A stretch of DNA of 64,000 bases from Oscillospiraceae bacterium (GCA_022835495.1 BQOK01000001.1:3410001-3474000); one strand, 5' to 3'; shown: positions 25,344-38,032, counted from the first letter of the stretch. Numbers and translations are program-made. Notes: generated by a model from the sequence alone, not told the origin.

Positions 25344-28300
25344 TCATTCCGCGCTGCCCTGCCCTTCGGGGGCGGGCCCCAGCGCCTCCAGCACCGCGCG
25401 CAGGGCTTCCAGGGGGTCGTCGCCGGGAGCCAGCCGCACCGCCAAATACGGCTTCGCGCTGGTGTTCACCGTTACCCGGCCGGGCAGCGCCGCAGTCGCA
25501 GCCTTGATGCGGGGCAGAGTATACCCGTCGGAATAGAGCAGCAGCGCGTCCCGCTTCTGGCCGATCTCGTATACCCCGGCCCGGGCCGCGGTGACCCGCA
25601 CCAGCGAAATATCCACCAGGCCCGCCACGCTGGCGGGCACGTCGCCGTAGCGGTCGATCAGCTCGTCCAGCACGTCGGCCGCGTCCTCTGCGGTTTCAAT
25701 GGCCGCAATGCGCTTGTACGCCTCAATGCGGCCCGCTGCCTCGGGGATATAGCCCTCGGGGATATAGGCGTCCACCGTGATATCCAAAAGGCAGTCGCTT
25801 TTGTCCGGCGCGGGCGCCTCCCCCTTTGCCAGCGCAATGGCGTTGTTCAGGATCTTCACATACAGCTCGTAACCCACCGCCTCCATATGGCCGTGCTGGC
25901 TCTGCCCCAACAGGCTGCCCGCGCCCCGGATCTGTAAGTCCCGCATGGCGATTCGGAAGCCCGATCCAAAACTGGTGAACTCCCGGATGGCCGAGAGCCG
26001 CTTGGCCGCCACGTCGGTGAGCACCTTGTCCCGCCGGAAAGTAAAATAAGCGTAGGCCTTTCGCCCCGAGCGCCCCACCCGGCCCCGGATCTGGTACAAC
26101 TGGGCAAGGCCCATGTGGTCGGCGTCCTCGATGATCAGGGTGTTGCAGTTGCGCACGTCCACCCCGGTCTCGATCAGGGTGGTGCACACCAGCACGTCAA
26201 TGTCGCCGTCCAGCAGCTTCTGCCATACCTTTGAGAGCTCGGCCTCGGTCATCTTGCCATGGGCGATGCCCACGCGCGCGCCCGGCGCCATTTGGGCCAC
26301 GGCGGCGGCGCACCGCTCAATGCTCTCCACCCGGTTGTGCAGGTAATACACCTGCCCGCCCCGGGCCAGTTCTTTTTTAATGGCCTCGGCCACGATGGTC
26401 TGGTCGTACTCCATCACATAGGTCTCAATGGGCTGGCGCTCCACCGGCGGCTCCTCGATGGTGCTCATGTCCCGGATGCCGCTCATGGCCATATTCAGGG
26501 TGCGGGGAATCGGGGTGGCCGAGAGGGTAAGCATGTCCACCCCGATGAACGCCCCCTTGAGCTTTTCCTTGTGTTTAACCCCAAAGCGCTGTTCTTCGTC
26601 GATGATTACCAGCCCAAGATCGTGGAACTTCACGTCGTCGGATAAAAGGCGGTGGGTGCCCACCACAATGTCCACCGTGCCGTCCCGCAGCCCGCGCAGC
26701 GTTTCCTTCTGCTGGCCCGGCGTGCGAAAGCGCGACAACAGCCCCGCCTTTACCGGAAAGGCCTCCATGCGGGCCAGGATGTTGTTGTAATGCTGCCAGG
26801 CAAGAATGGTGGTAGGCGCCAGGATGGCGCACTGCCTGCCGCCCATAATGCACTTGAACGCAGCGCGCAGCGCCACTTCCGTTTTGCCCACGCCCACGTC
26901 GCCGCACAGCAGCCGATCCATGGGCCAGGGCCTCTCCATATCCTTTTTGATCTCGGCGGCAGCCGTGAGCTGATCGCCGGTTTCGTCGTACTCAAAGCGG
27001 GTCTCAAAATCCCGCTGCCAGTCGTTGTCGGCCGGGAAGGCGTAGCCTTTAGCCTGGCGCCGTTTGGCATACAGGGAGATCAGCTCCTGCGCCATCTCGG
27101 CGGCCGCGGCCTTTACCTTGCGGCGGGTCTTGGTCCACTCAGTGCCGCCCAGGCGCGCCAGCTTTACCTTGTCGGCGTCGCCGGGGGCGGTGTAGCGGCT
27201 GAGCAGGTCCAGCTGGGTGACCGGCACATACAGGGTGTCGCCCCTGTCGTAGCTGAGCTTCAGGTAGTCCTTCACAACCCCCTGCACCTCCAGCCGCTGG
27301 ATGCCGGTGTACATGCCGATGCCGTGGTTCTGGTGCACCACATAATCGCCGGGGGCAATGTCGGTCAGGCTGGAAAGCGCGTTTTTGTCCTTTTTGCGGG
27401 CGGGCTTTTTTTCCGCCGCCTCCCCCGCCCTGCGGCCGGTGAACAGGGCATACTTTGCAAAGGGGTATTCCGCGCCCGCACTGGTATGGCCGGGCCGCAC
27501 CGCCACCACCCCGGGGCCGGGCACCACGTCCTTCGCGGCGGTGGCAGCGTAGCCTCTGGCCGCCAGATCCCGGGCCAGGGCCTGCGCTGCGCGGGGCGTG
27601 CCCGCCAAAAGCTCCACACAGTAGCCCTGCTTCACCAGCGGGTCCAGGTCCTCGGCCAAAGCGCCCACCTCGCCGCTGAAGGGCGGCAGCGAGTGGGCCG
27701 GCGCGTTCACGATGTCCTTTAAGTGCAGCTCGGGCAGGGTGCGGGCAAAATTTTCGCAGCAGATCGAGGTTTCTTTTTGGGCCGCAGCCAGCAAAAAGGG
27801 CAAATCCTCATACAGCACATCCAGCCCCGGGCAGAGCACCCCCTCTTCGTACAGGCCTTTCAGCTCCTCGCCCCGGCGGAAGGCCGTGGCCCGCTGCGCC
27901 TCCCGGATGGCGCTGGGCTCCTCCAGCACCAGCACCGGGTCGGCAAAGTAATCCAGCAGGGTGGCGGGCTTTGGGTAGCGCAGGGCCAGGTACTTGTCCA
28001 ACGCCTCGGGCACAACGCCCGCGTCCAGCTGTTCCAGGTCCGGCTGCATCGCCCTTTCCATGGCCGCCCGCCGCTGGCCCTTTTGTGCGCCCAGCGCGCT
28101 GCGCAGCGCGGCCGCTGTGGCCGCCGCGTCGCCGAACAGCACCTCGCGCGCCGGGCTGATGTGCAGCTTTTTCAGCGGTTCGTCCCGCCGCTGGCTCAGC
28201 AGGTCAAAGCTGGCCAGGGTGTCGATCTCGTCGCCCCAGAATTCGGCCCGGGCCGGCGCCTTTGCATCCGGCGGATACACGTCCAGAATGCCGCCCCGCA

Positions 28301-28808
28301 CACTGAACTGCCCCGGCCCTTCCACCTGGCCGCGCCGGTGGTAGCCCGCCGCCGCCAGGCGTGCTTCCAGCTCCTTTAGGGGGATGGCCATGCCCGGTTT
28401 CAGGGTTAGGGTATTGGCACAGAACTCGGCCCGGGGCACGGTGTACTGCAAAAAGGCCTCGGCCGGGGCGCACACGGCTTTCAGCCGCCCGCCCACAAGG
28501 TCGCCCAGCACTGCAAGGCGCCGGTACTCGTATTCCCTGCCGGCCCCTTCAAGGGGCCGCAGCACAAAATCCCGGGGCGGGAACACCGCAGCGGGCAGGC
28601 CGAACGCGGCAAGATCGGCCGCAAAACGGGTCGCCTCGGCCTCGCCCGCAGTAACCACCAGCAGGCTGCGGCCCTCGCCCGCGGCCAGCAGGGCCAGCAG
28701 CTGGGCGCGGCCCGCCGGCGGCAGGCCGAACAGCGCCGCGGGGCCCTTGGCCGCCAGGCCCCCCTGGATCTTTTGGTATTCAGTGGAGCGTTTCAGGGTG
28801 TCGAACAT
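25344..28808 (-). CDS. mfd: Transcription-repair coupling factor Mfd
   Basis: A 1154-residue DNA translocase that removes stalled RNA polymerase and recruits UvrA. An N-terminal UvrB-homology region (residues about 1-340, with [25 protein letters not shown]) is followed by a CarD-like RNA polymerase interaction domain near residue 488 ([20 protein letters not shown]). The RecG-type helicase core has Walker [10 protein letters not shown] near 636 and DEEQ in [11 protein letters not shown] near 736, with motif VI in [16 protein letters not shown] and the C-terminal TRCF domain. Length is normal. It belongs to the pth-led operon. Confidence 0.97.
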   Translation of the reverse strand: MFDTLKRSTEYQKIQGGLAAKGPAALFGLPPAGRAQLLALLAAGEGRSLLVVTAGEAEATRFAADLAAFGLPAAVFPPRDFVLRPLEGAGREYEYRRLAVLGDLVGGRLKAVCAPAEAFLQYTVPRAEFCANTLTLKPGMAIPLKELEARLAAAGYHRRGQVEGPGQFSVRGGILDVYPPDAKAPARAEFWGDEIDTLASFDLLSQRRDEPLKKLHISPAREVLFGDAAATAAALRSALGAQKGQRRAAMERAMQPDLEQLDAGVVPEALDKYLALRYPKPATLLDYFADPVLVLEEPSAIREAQRATAFRRGEELKGLYEEGVLCPGLDVLYEDLPFLLAAAQKETSICCENFARTLPELHLKDIVNAPAHSLPPFSGEVGALAEDLDPLVKQGYCVELLAGTPRAAQALARDLAARGYAATAAKDVVPGPGVVAVRPGHTSAGAEYPFAKYALFTGRRAGEAAEKKPARKKDKNALSSLTDIAPGDYVVHQNHGIGMYTGIQRLEVQGVVKDYLKLSYDRGDTLYVPVTQLDLLSRYTAPGDADKVKLARLGGTEWTKTRRKVKAAAAEMAQELISLYAKRRQAKGYAFPADNDWQRDFETRFEYDETGDQLTAAAEIKKDMERPWPMDRLLCGDVGVGKTEVALRAAFKCIMGGRQCAILAPTTILAWQHYNNILARMEAFPVKAGLLSRFRTPGQQKETLRGLRDGTVDIVVGTHRLLSDDVKFHDLGLVIIDEEQRFGVKHKEKLKGAFIGVDMLTLSATPIPRTLNMAMSGIRDMSTIEEPPVERQPIETYVMEYDQTIVAEAIKKELARGGQVYYLHNRVESIERCAAAVAQMAPGARVGIAHGKMTEAELSKVWQKLLDGDIDVLVCTTLIETGVDVRNCNTLIIEDADHMGLAQLYQIRGRVGRSGRKAYAYFTFRRDKVLTDVAAKRLSAIREFTSFGSGFRIAMRDLQIRGAGSLLGQSQHGHMEAVGYELYVKILNNAIALAKGEAPAPDKSDCLLDITVDAYIPEGYIPEAAGRIEAYKRIAAIETAEDAADVLDELIDRYGDVPASVAGLVDISLVRVTAARAGVYEIGQKRDALLLYSDGYTLPRIKAATAALPGRVTVNTSAKPYLAVRLAPGDDPLEALRAVLEALGPAPEGQGSAE

Positions 28809-28852
28809 GCATTTTACCTCACGCGTCGCAGATTTTCGGGCAACAGGCAGCG

Positions 28853-28877
28853 CCCCGCCGGGACCTGCCCGGCGGGG
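28853..28877 (-). other. Short GC hairpin between the WG-repeat and mfd genes
   Basis: CCCCGCCGGG, a five-base loop and CCCGGCGGGG form a perfect 10-base stem without a T run. It may pause or stabilise transcript rather than terminate; mfd lies 45 bases downstream. Confidence 0.5.
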
Positions 28878-28958
28878 TACACAAAATCAGAGATGTTTCT
28901 ATTTTAGCCTCTCCCAGGGTCAAAAGCAAGCTAAACGCGTCGGAACCGGGGCCGGTTT

Positions 28959-29990
28959 TCATTTCTCAGGCAGCCGCAGCGCGCCCCACCTGCCCTCTGT
29001 TTTTACCCACAAAAGGCCGCCTTGGGCGGGGGCCGCATCCTCCACCTGCCCAAACGCCAGCAGCACACTGCCGTCTGCGCGCAGCACGCCGGTTTCGCCG
29101 TTCTTTTTCACCACCACGCATCCCCCGGTGCAGGGGGCCGGGTAGTTTGCCTCCTCACATACAAGGCCGCCCGCAGCCTCGCTCCACTGCCAGCGCGGGC
29201 CCCAAAAGCCCTCGTATTCGCAGGGGATCACCTCGCGGCCCTCGCCGTTCACATAGCCCCATTTGCCGCCCCTCTGCACAGCGATGAGCTCCGGCCCCGC
29301 CATGCCGGCGTTCTCGTACACAAAATCCGTGAGCAGCCCGCCCGCGGGGGAAGCCACCGCGTACAAGCCGTTTTCCTCCAGTTCCATATCCTCCCAGGTC
29401 GGCGGATCGTGCCAGGGAAAATCCGCCCGCAGCGCGCCTCTGCGCACGGGCAGCAGGGTCTGTACAGGGGGTGAAAGCTCGGCCAGCGCGGTCCACAAAA
29501 AACTCCCCTCCACCATACACGCCTCATAGACGGCTTCCTTACCCGGCGCCCAGAAATATTCCCGGCTGCGCCCGCCGTGGCCCACCTCCATCCTGAAGGT
29601 GCTGCCCAGGGCGGCAAGCTGCGCGTTGTATTCCTTCTCCTGTTCCCCGCTGTACTGCGCATCCGGGCCGTACAGGTGGCCCATGCCGCAGCGGTACGGC
29701 TGGTGGGGGAACGCCCCTTCCAGCGCCAGGCCGCCGTCGGCAGTGTCCAGCACAGCCCAGCCGCTCCCGGTTTTGGCCAGGTAATACCCCGCCTCGCCCG
29801 GCGCGGTGCAGGCTGTGCCCTCCTCCATGGGGTCGGCGTCCAGCACCGGCTCCACCCTTTCAAACTCATACCGGGGCTCAATGGCCCACACAAAGCCATC
29901 CAGCGCGCCTTCCTTTCCCCCGCAGCCCGCCAAAAGCGAGGCCGCCAGCAACAAAGCTGCACAAAAAACCGCCCACAGGGTTCGTTTCAT
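28959..29990 (-). CDS. WG-repeat lipoprotein of unknown function
   Basis: A 343-residue protein with a lipoprotein signal (LLLAASLLAGCGGKEG, lipid-modified Cys near residue 23). The mature part shows WG/beta-propeller-like repeats: AVQRGGKWGYVNGEGREVIPCEYEGFWG, VVVKKNGETGVLRADGSVLLAFGQVED and LWVKTEGRWGALRL, plus earlier degenerate copies. WG-repeat proteins are surface or secreted with poorly known roles. It is inserted between pth and mfd, which are often adjacent in Firmicutes. Confidence 0.8.
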   Translation of the reverse strand: MKRTLWAVFCAALLLAASLLAGCGGKEGALDGFVWAIEPRYEFERVEPVLDADPMEEGTACTAPGEAGYYLAKTGSGWAVLDTADGGLALEGAFPHQPYRCGMGHLYGPDAQYSGEQEKEYNAQLAALGSTFRMEVGHGGRSREYFWAPGKEAVYEACMVEGSFLWTALAELSPPVQTLLPVRRGALRADFPWHDPPTWEDMELEENGLYAVASPAGGLLTDFVYENAGMAGPELIAVQRGGKWGYVNGEGREVIPCEYEGFWGPRWQWSEAAGGLVCEEANYPAPCTGGCVVVKKNGETGVLRADGSVLLAFGQVEDAAPAQGGLLWVKTEGRWGALRLPEK

Positions 29991-30078
29991 AAAGTATGCC
30001 TCCTCCCCTGCCGCCTGCGCGGCAGCTCAAAAGCCTGTCACCTCTGAAACGTTTCCCTGGGCGGGTTTTATTGCATTT

Positions 30079-30672
30079 TCAGCCGTTGTGCCGGTTCTGC
30101 GCCTCGCCAAGGCGCCCTGCCAGGATCAGCTCCACTGCGTCCTGCACGTCGGGGTACCGGGCTTCAAATGCCTTGCGGTCCGCGCCCGCCAGCTTGCCCA
30201 GCACCCAGGCCGCCAGATCGTATTCCGGGTTCGGCTTTTCGCCCACCCCCAGGCGTACCCGCGGGAACTCCTGGGTGCCCAGCCGGGCAATGATGTCCTT
30301 CAGGCCGTTGTGCCCGCCGGCCGAGCCGCCGGGGCGCACCCGCACCTTGCCGGGGGCCTGGGTTACATCGTCGCACAGCACCACCACATGCCCGGCCGGG
30401 ATCTTGAAAAAATCCGCCGCCGCACCGATGCTCCGGCCCGACAGATTCATAAACGTCTGGGGCTTGAGCAGCACGATCTTCTGCCCGCCCACGGCCGCCT
30501 GGCCGTAAAGCCCCTCGAATTTTACCTTGGTCACGCCGGCGCCCCACTCCCTTGCAAGGTAGTCCAGCGCGTCAAACCCCGCGTTGTGCCGGGTGCCCTC
30601 GTATTTTTTGCCCGGGTTGCCAAGGCCGGCCACCAGCCAGTCGGCCCCGCCGGCCTGCTTTTTAAAAAACAT
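30079..30672 (-). CDS. pth: Peptidyl-tRNA hydrolase
   Basis: A 197-residue cytoplasmic esterase that releases peptides from peptidyl-tRNAs dropped by ribosomes. Conserved residues are intact: VAGLGNPGKKYEGTRHNAGF with Asn19 and catalytic His29, KPQTFMNLSG, VLCDDVTQAPGKVRVR with the catalytic aspartate, and GGSAGGHNGLKDI. The ATG at 30672 has AAGGGGAG at normal spacing; upstream open sequence to 30825 is not coding. It heads the pth-(WG lipoprotein)-mfd-(PrsA-like) run. Confidence 0.96.
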   Translation of the reverse strand: MFFKKQAGGADWLVAGLGNPGKKYEGTRHNAGFDALDYLAREWGAGVTKVKFEGLYGQAAVGGQKIVLLKPQTFMNLSGRSIGAAADFFKIPAGHVVVLCDDVTQAPGKVRVRPGGSAGGHNGLKDIIARLGTQEFPRVRLGVGEKPNPEYDLAAWVLGKLAGADRKAFEARYPDVQDAVELILAGRLGEAQNRHNG

Positions 30673-30751
30673 GTGTCTTCTCCCCTTTTGGCCCTGCGCC
30701 TGCCGCCCCGGGGGCGTGCCGCACAGCCTGGCCGTAATTTTACCCATTTTA

Positions 30752-30779
30752 AGTTTAGCGTGTTTTCTTCCGTTTGCAA
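30752..30779 (-). promoter_or_regulatory. Probable pth operon promoter
   Basis: Minus-strand TTGCAA (30774-30779), 16 bases, TAAACT (30752-30757), about 80 bases upstream of the pth ATG. Confidence 0.5.
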
Positions 30780-30865
30780 GGGGAAGCTGCCCCCCGGCGC
30801 GGATTTTTGGGTCAAATTTGCGCATGAAAAAACAAAAACCGCTGGCTTTTCCCGCCTTGGTCTGC

Positions 30866-30871
30866 TATAAT
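30866..30871 (+). promoter_or_regulatory. Extended -10 element upstream of ppdK
   Basis: TGCTATAAT forms a perfect -10 hexamer (30866-30871) with the TGn extension; no good -35 is present (TGGCTT at the expected spacing). The ppdK start is 87 bases downstream. Confidence 0.55.
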
Positions 30872-30957
30872 ATTAGCCGTATGAGCCACAGTCACCAAGC
30901 GTTCTTTTATGCGGGGTTTTCCCGCGGAACGTGAGAAATATATGGAGGTAGAGAATT

Positions 30958-33594
<2,637 letters not shown>

Positions 33595-33668
33595 GCCGGT
33601 AGTTAATTTGTAAAACAGGGTGGTGCTGCCCAGGCTGCAGGTTTGGGCAGGCCGCGCTGCATCACATG

Positions 33669-33717
33669 AAAAAGGTGTGCCGCATCCCTTTTTAGGGGCG
33701 TGTGGCACACCTTTTTT
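33669..33717. terminator. Bidirectional terminator after ppdK
   Basis: AAAAAGGTGTGCC and GGCACACCTTTTTT enclose a smaller hairpin (TCCC-TTTTTA-GGGG), giving A and T runs on both sides between the convergent ppdK and DUF554 genes. Confidence 0.88.
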
Positions 33718-33730
33718 AATGTTGGGCCCA

Positions 33731-34456
33731 CTAAAAAAGGTCAGCAAACCTGGACCAAAGCGAAGACAGAGGCATGATAAGGATCATTGCAGGAAGCATG
33801 TCCGCAATGGGAAACGACTTTATCCCCGCGATCCGAAAGCCGGTCGCCAACATCAAAATGCCGCCGCAGGCCATAAAATCGGCGCGCATCAGCTCGGTCG
33901 TGTGGGGCAGAATCAGTGCCGCGCTGTAAAACAAAGCCAGCATCAGCGCCATTTGCGGTATGCACACGGCACAGATAGCGCAGCCCAGTGATGCAGCAAA
34001 GATCGCTGCCGTGAAAATATCCAGCAACGCCTTGGCCAGCAGCACCGTATGGTCACCGCTCATGCCGGATTCCAATGCGCCGAATATCCCTGTTCCGCTG
34101 GCACAAAACAGCACCGCCGCGCTGATGAATTGCTCCATGAACTTTTCCGGGGTCAGCGCGTCTTTTCCTCCCTGGGAAAGGCCTCCCATAGGGCGCAGGA
34201 TCATACCCACCGCAAGCTCGATCCAGCGGGTCAGGCCCGCAAGCCTGCCCAGGACCAGGCCTAATATAACGGCCAGTACGACCGCGGGCATGGCGTTCAC
34301 CCTTACGACATAGCTGATGCCCATGGCTATCGATACCACGCCGAAGATCAGGGTCAGCTCCTGTTTCATTTGTTCCTGCAGCAGGTTGCCCAGCTTGCCG
34401 CCTGCAAGACCGCCCAACAAAACGGCCAGCCCGTCTGCCAACACACCAACCGGCAT
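33731..34456 (-). CDS. DUF554 family membrane protein (YdfK/YqgA-like)
   Basis: A 241-residue polytopic membrane protein with about seven hydrophobic segments. Typical DUF554 traits are the glycine-rich N-terminal helix GLAVLLGGLAGGKLG, the central ILGLVLGRLAGLTRWIE, and FISAAVLFCASGTGIFGALESGMSGDHTVLLAKALLDIF, which is the family core. The family is thought to be a transporter but has no established substrate. GGAGGG precedes the ATG. A terminator separates it from the upstream acyltransferase gene. Confidence 0.85.
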   Translation of the reverse strand: MPVGVLADGLAVLLGGLAGGKLGNLLQEQMKQELTLIFGVVSIAMGISYVVRVNAMPAVVLAVILGLVLGRLAGLTRWIELAVGMILRPMGGLSQGGKDALTPEKFMEQFISAAVLFCASGTGIFGALESGMSGDHTVLLAKALLDIFTAAIFAASLGCAICAVCIPQMALMLALFYSAALILPHTTELMRADFMACGGILMLATGFRIAGIKSFPIADMLPAMILIMPLSSLWSRFADLF

Positions 34457-34475
34457 ATTTTTCCCTCCATCCTTT

Positions 34476-34514
34476 TAAAAAGCGCCGTCTCCCCATCTGC
34501 AGGGAGGCGGCGCT
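34476..34514 (-). terminator. Terminator of the acyltransferase gene
   Basis: GCGCCG-T-CTCCC pairs with GGGAG-G-CGGCGC around an eight-base loop; TTTTTAAAAGG follows on the minus strand. Confidence 0.8.
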
Positions 34515-34533
34515 GCAAAAAGCCGATCCTTGT

Positions 34534-35751
34534 TTATTTTTTCTTCATGATCGTGCGCTTCATAACTTCATTGACCACCACGCTGAGCGCCAGGGTAACC
34601 ACCGCCGTCGGCAAAAAAATCTGCCAGAAAGAATAGCTGTCGGCCTCGCTGTTTTGGCCCAAAATCCGCAGCACCAGAATGGCGACTGGGTAGTGCAGCA
34701 TGTATATGTAAAGGGAAATGCTGCCAAGATAGGCAAACAATTTGTTTGTGGCGCCGTTGTTCAGCAGGGCGGTCAGGCCGTCCTTGTTGAGGAGTGACAA
34801 GGCAATCAGGGCGATGCACAGAAATGCGACCGTCCACCGGTCCAGCTTAAAATAGGTGGGCTGGTACACAACATACCACAGTAACAGCGCGCTCACAACA
34901 ACATTCAGCGCGGTCAGCGCCGCCCGGCCGGCCCGGGTGAACTCATGGTCAGACAGCTTTTTTACCATATAGTACACCAGGATCCCCACCATCATACCGA
35001 TCATCACAAACACCAGGCCGTTGTTGAAGCCGAGCGTTGCGGTCGCATCAGTCGCACCGCCGCCCATTCCGTTGGTGGAGGCAGTTTGCAGGCCAAAGGT
35101 AGACCACGCGGTCTGTGCGGCGCGGGTGCCGGTAAAAGCCCACCAGCCGGCGAAAAAGATCGCCAGGAACGGCGTGACAACGCCGCAAAAAAAGTCTTCA
35201 TTTTTGCACATGGCCCAGTACATAAAGTAACCGACGATCAGGATGGCCGATATGAACCACAGCGGACCGTTCAGATTAAAGAACTCGTTGCCGGTGCTGC
35301 GAAGGCCCGCAGCGTGAAAGCCCAAAAACTCCCAGATGCTGTTCACGGTCATGGCCAGGATATCCTGCAGGGTATAATCGGGATAATAAAATTTTGTGCA
35401 GATAAAAATCGCCAGCAGATACCCCAGCACCAGAACGGGCAGCAAGCTTTTCACGCGGGTCCAGGTGTATTCCCACGCGCGGGAGGACGCGCTGCGCGCC
35501 ATATAGGCGGCGTCTCCTTTCCGCTTTGTGAAGTGCGCGGCCATAAAAAAGCCTGCCGTCACCGTGAAGATCAGCAAAACCTCGCTGGAGCCGAAGAACC
35601 AATTGCTGCTTTGCATCCAAAAGCCGTTCGAACCGTCGCAGGTACGCGCGATGATCCATCCCACGTGAAACCCAATGATCGCAATGGCGATCAAAAACCG
35701 CCACAATTCGATCGCGACATTTTTCTTTTTCAAGCCTGCTTTACCGTCCAT
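34534..35751 (-). CDS. Acyltransferase family membrane protein (Acyltransferase_3/OafA-like)
   Basis: A 405-residue protein with roughly ten membrane helices. The N-terminal WRFLIAIAIIGFHVGWI contains the histidine typical of acyltransferase-3 enzymes, and LLIFTVTAGFFMAAHFTKRK is the following conserved segment; the C-terminal SISLYIYMLHYPVAILVLR is another family mark. Members move acetyl or succinyl groups onto polysaccharides, lipids or peptidoglycan at the membrane. Its A/T-richer codons differ from the flanking genes. AAGGAG precedes the ATG. No polysaccharide genes are nearby, so the acceptor is unknown. Confidence 0.85.
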   Translation of the reverse strand: MDGKAGLKKKNVAIELWRFLIAIAIIGFHVGWIIARTCDGSNGFWMQSSNWFFGSSEVLLIFTVTAGFFMAAHFTKRKGDAAYMARSASSRAWEYTWTRVKSLLPVLVLGYLLAIFICTKFYYPDYTLQDILAMTVNSIWEFLGFHAAGLRSTGNEFFNLNGPLWFISAILIVGYFMYWAMCKNEDFFCGVVTPFLAIFFAGWWAFTGTRAAQTAWSTFGLQTASTNGMGGGATDATATLGFNNGLVFVMIGMMVGILVYYMVKKLSDHEFTRAGRAALTALNVVVSALLLWYVVYQPTYFKLDRWTVAFLCIALIALSLLNKDGLTALLNNGATNKLFAYLGSISLYIYMLHYPVAILVLRILGQNSEADSYSFWQIFLPTAVVTLALSVVVNEVMKRTIMKKK

Positions 35752-35892
35752 TTCCTTCTCCTTTGTTTTTATTTTTACCCCAAAAACTTATCCAATGGCT
35801 GTGTTTTTGGCCTTCAGTGAAGCGTCCAAAATGCACGGCCAAAAAATAACTCTTCCTGTGCCGGGCCATTTTACCCCCGCGGACGGGGCTGG

Positions 35893-36792
35893 TTATCGGA
35901 TAGACTGCAGCACCGCGGTGAGCACCGAGAGATATTTATTTTCCACTGTGTCGGTGCGGCTGCTCATTACCACTGGGCTGCTCAGGCCGTTCAGCGTTCC
36001 CGCACCCTTCATGTGGGCGTAAAACACCAACCCTTTGGAAAAGATGTTTCCGCTCCACAGATCGGGCATGATCAGAATGTCCGCACTCCCTGCAACTGGG
36101 CCCCCAATGCCTTTGTGCGCAGCCGCCTCGGCATCAATGGCGTTGTCCAGTGCAAGCGGTCCATCGATCAGGCAACGGCCTGCAAGCAGTTTTTTCACCT
36201 CGCTTGCCTCCACTGTGCTGGGGATCTTGGGATTCACCGTCTCCACGGCGGAGACCAGCGCCACTTTGGGTTCCGCGATTCCCAAGGTGCCGGCCAGCTT
36301 CAGGCAGTTTTCCGTGATCTTGACCTTTTCTTCAACGCCCGGCTGGATATTCACTGCGCAATCCGCCACAATAAACAGCCGGTCCTGCCCGGCGTCCTCA
36401 AATACCGAGGCCTGGCTGAGCAGTTCGCCCGGCTCCAAAAGCCCGGTCTCCTTACTAAGGATCCCCTTCATAAAGGTGGCGGTGTGCATGAGCCCCTTCA
36501 TGGGTATATCCGCCTGCCCGGCCCGCACCATCGCCACCGCACGGTCCACCATCGCCCTGTCGTCACTCTCCTGAATGATTTCAAAAGCAGAGGGTTCTCT
36601 GCCCAATTGGGCGAGCAAGGCGCGGATTTTGCCGGCATCCCCAATGAGTGCCGCATCCGCAATGTGCTTATCCACAGCTGTCAGCAGCGCTTCCAGCGCC
36701 ACTGCGTCGTGTGCGGCCGCCAGGGCGATCTTCTTTTTGCCGTTCTGCTTCAATACAAATTCTTCCATCTGCGCAAAATTTCTCAGCGTCAT
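35893..36792 (-). CDS. ptb: Phosphate butyryltransferase
   Basis: A 299-residue enzyme of the phosphotransacetylase/phosphotransbutyrylase family that converts butyryl-CoA and phosphate to butyryl-phosphate and CoA. Recognisable stretches are IALAAAHDAVALEAL at the N-terminus, LMHTATFMKGILSKETGL and the C-terminal GPVAGSADILIMPDLWSGNIFSKGLVFYAH, the conserved acyl-phosphate binding region. Its ATG overlaps the butyrate kinase stop by ATGA. Substrate could also be another short acyl-CoA such as isobutyryl-CoA. Between its end and the acyltransferase gene (35752-35892) I see an inverted repeat TTTTTGGCC/GGCCAAAAA but no terminator. Confidence 0.92.
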   Translation of the reverse strand: MTLRNFAQMEEFVLKQNGKKKIALAAAHDAVALEALLTAVDKHIADAALIGDAGKIRALLAQLGREPSAFEIIQESDDRAMVDRAVAMVRAGQADIPMKGLMHTATFMKGILSKETGLLEPGELLSQASVFEDAGQDRLFIVADCAVNIQPGVEEKVKITENCLKLAGTLGIAEPKVALVSAVETVNPKIPSTVEASEVKKLLAGRCLIDGPLALDNAIDAEAAAHKGIGGPVAGSADILIMPDLWSGNIFSKGLVFYAHMKGAGTLNGLSSPVVMSSRTDTVENKYLSVLTAVLQSIR

Positions 36793-37850
36793 AATTCGTA
36801 GACCTCCTCTTTTCCAATCAGTGCGTAATAGGATTGTACCCCCAAAGATTCCATCTCCCGTTCGCCCGGATAGGCATATACCGGAGCAATGTAGCCTACC
36901 CGGGCGCGTATCTGCTCCACAATATATTCATTATAGGCAATGCCGCCCGTCAGAATGATGGCGTTCACCCTGCCGCACAGCACAGTGGCCATAGCCCCCA
37001 CCTCTTTTGCCGTCTGGTATATCATCGCATCCAGCGCGCTTTTGCAGTCATCGTCTCCTGCTATAGCGCGGTTGTATACCGAAAGCACATCTGTGTCGTG
37101 GACGTAGGCCATCAGGCCCCCCAGGCCGTTTATTTTTTTGCGCATCTGTTCGTGTGTGTATTGGCCGGAATAGCACAGATCCACCAGTGCCCCTACCGGC
37201 AGGCTTCCGGTGCGGTTGGTGGAAAAGGGGCCGTCCCCATCCAGCCCGTTGTTCCCGTCGATCAGGCGGCCATGGCAGTGCGCTGCAACCGAGGTTCCGC
37301 CGCCCATATGTACCACGACCAGATCCGTCTGCGCATACTCCAGGCCGTGCTCTTTGCAGTAAGCCCGGGCAGAGGCTTTTTGATTCAACACATGGAACCG
37401 GCTTTGGCGCGGCATTTCCGGCAGCCCGGAGTAACGGGCCGCCGGCTCGTATTCGTCCGTGCATGGGCTGTCCACAATGAACGCGCAGGCTTTGTCCGGC
37501 GCCAGGTCATAGGCAAGGCGGATGCCAAGATCCGAAACATGATTGCCGTACCGCATGCTGCGGGACTGTTCCAACATCTTTTCCGTGATGCGGTATACCC
37601 CGCTGTGCACCGGTTCGGTGTGTCCGCCGCGGCTGACAAAAGCATCCAGTTGCTGCAGCGACACGTCGTTTGTCTGCAAAAAATCCAGGATCGCCTTTTT
37701 GCGGTAGTCATATTGTTCCCAATTGTCATGAAACTGTCCGATCTCCTGCGCCGAATGGGCAATCGACCGGGAAACGATGCAGGTATCATCCTCAAAATAA
37801 GCCACCTTTGTGGACGTGGAGCCCAGGTTGATAACGGCTATTTTTTTCAT
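36789..37850 (-). CDS. buk: Butyrate kinase (acetokinase family)
   Basis: A 353-residue kinase transferring phosphate between butyryl-phosphate and ADP, giving butyrate and ATP. ASKHA-fold signatures are IAVINLGSTSTKVAYF at the N-terminus, VVVHMGGGTSVAAHCHGRLIDGNNGLDGDGPFS mid-protein and AIILTGGIAYNEYIV near the end. The ATG at 37850 has GGAGG four to five bases upstream; the open sequence to 37934 is in the promoter. With ptb it completes substrate-level phosphorylation from butyryl-CoA or a branched acyl-CoA. Operators of the divergent IclR regulator lie just upstream. Confidence 0.94.
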   Translation of the reverse strand: MKKIAVINLGSTSTKVAYFEDDTCIVSRSIAHSAQEIGQFHDNWEQYDYRKKAILDFLQTNDVSLQQLDAFVSRGGHTEPVHSGVYRITEKMLEQSRSMRYGNHVSDLGIRLAYDLAPDKACAFIVDSPCTDEYEPAARYSGLPEMPRQSRFHVLNQKASARAYCKEHGLEYAQTDLVVVHMGGGTSVAAHCHGRLIDGNNGLDGDGPFSTNRTGSLPVGALVDLCYSGQYTHEQMRKKINGLGGLMAYVHDTDVLSVYNRAIAGDDDCKSALDAMIYQTAKEVGAMATVLCGRVNAIILTGGIAYNEYIVEQIRARVGYIAPVYAYPGEREMESLGVQSYYALIGKEEVYEL

Positions 37851-37868
37851 ATTTCCTCCGTTCAAAAA

Positions 37869-37906
37869 GTTTCTTTGCAAGAAACCAAATTCCTTTATAA
37901 GAAACC
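37869..37906. promoter_or_regulatory. Tandem operators before buk
   Basis: A perfect 17-base palindrome GTTTCTTTGCAAGAAAC (37869-37885) is followed 20 bases on by a degenerate copy (37889-37906, 14 of 18 bases shared). Both lie downstream of the buk -10 hexamer over the likely start of transcription, a repressor position. Confidence 0.6.
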
Positions 37907-37912
37907 AACAAG

Positions 37913-37941
37913 AATATAACACACTGATTTTCAAAAATCAA
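37913..37941 (-). promoter_or_regulatory. buk-ptb promoter
   Basis: Minus-strand TTGATT (37936-37941), 17 bases, TATATT (37913-37918), about 63 bases upstream of buk. Confidence 0.7.
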
Positions 37942-38002
37942 GAGGCATTTTCCCTTTATTTTCTGTTTATTTTTTGTGAAAAGTGTGATATGATAGGTCA
38001 AA

Positions 38003-38019
38003 GTTTCGTTTTCCGAAAC
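38003..38019. promoter_or_regulatory. Operator-like palindrome before the IclR gene
   Basis: GTTTCGTTTTCCGAAAC has the same GTTTC-N7-GAAAC layout and 17-base length as the buk site. It ends one base before the GGAGG of the IclR gene, suggesting autorepression. TATGAT at 37989-37994 with TTTATT 17 bases upstream is the probable promoter. Confidence 0.55.
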
Positions 38020-38032
38020 GGAGGGTCTGTTT

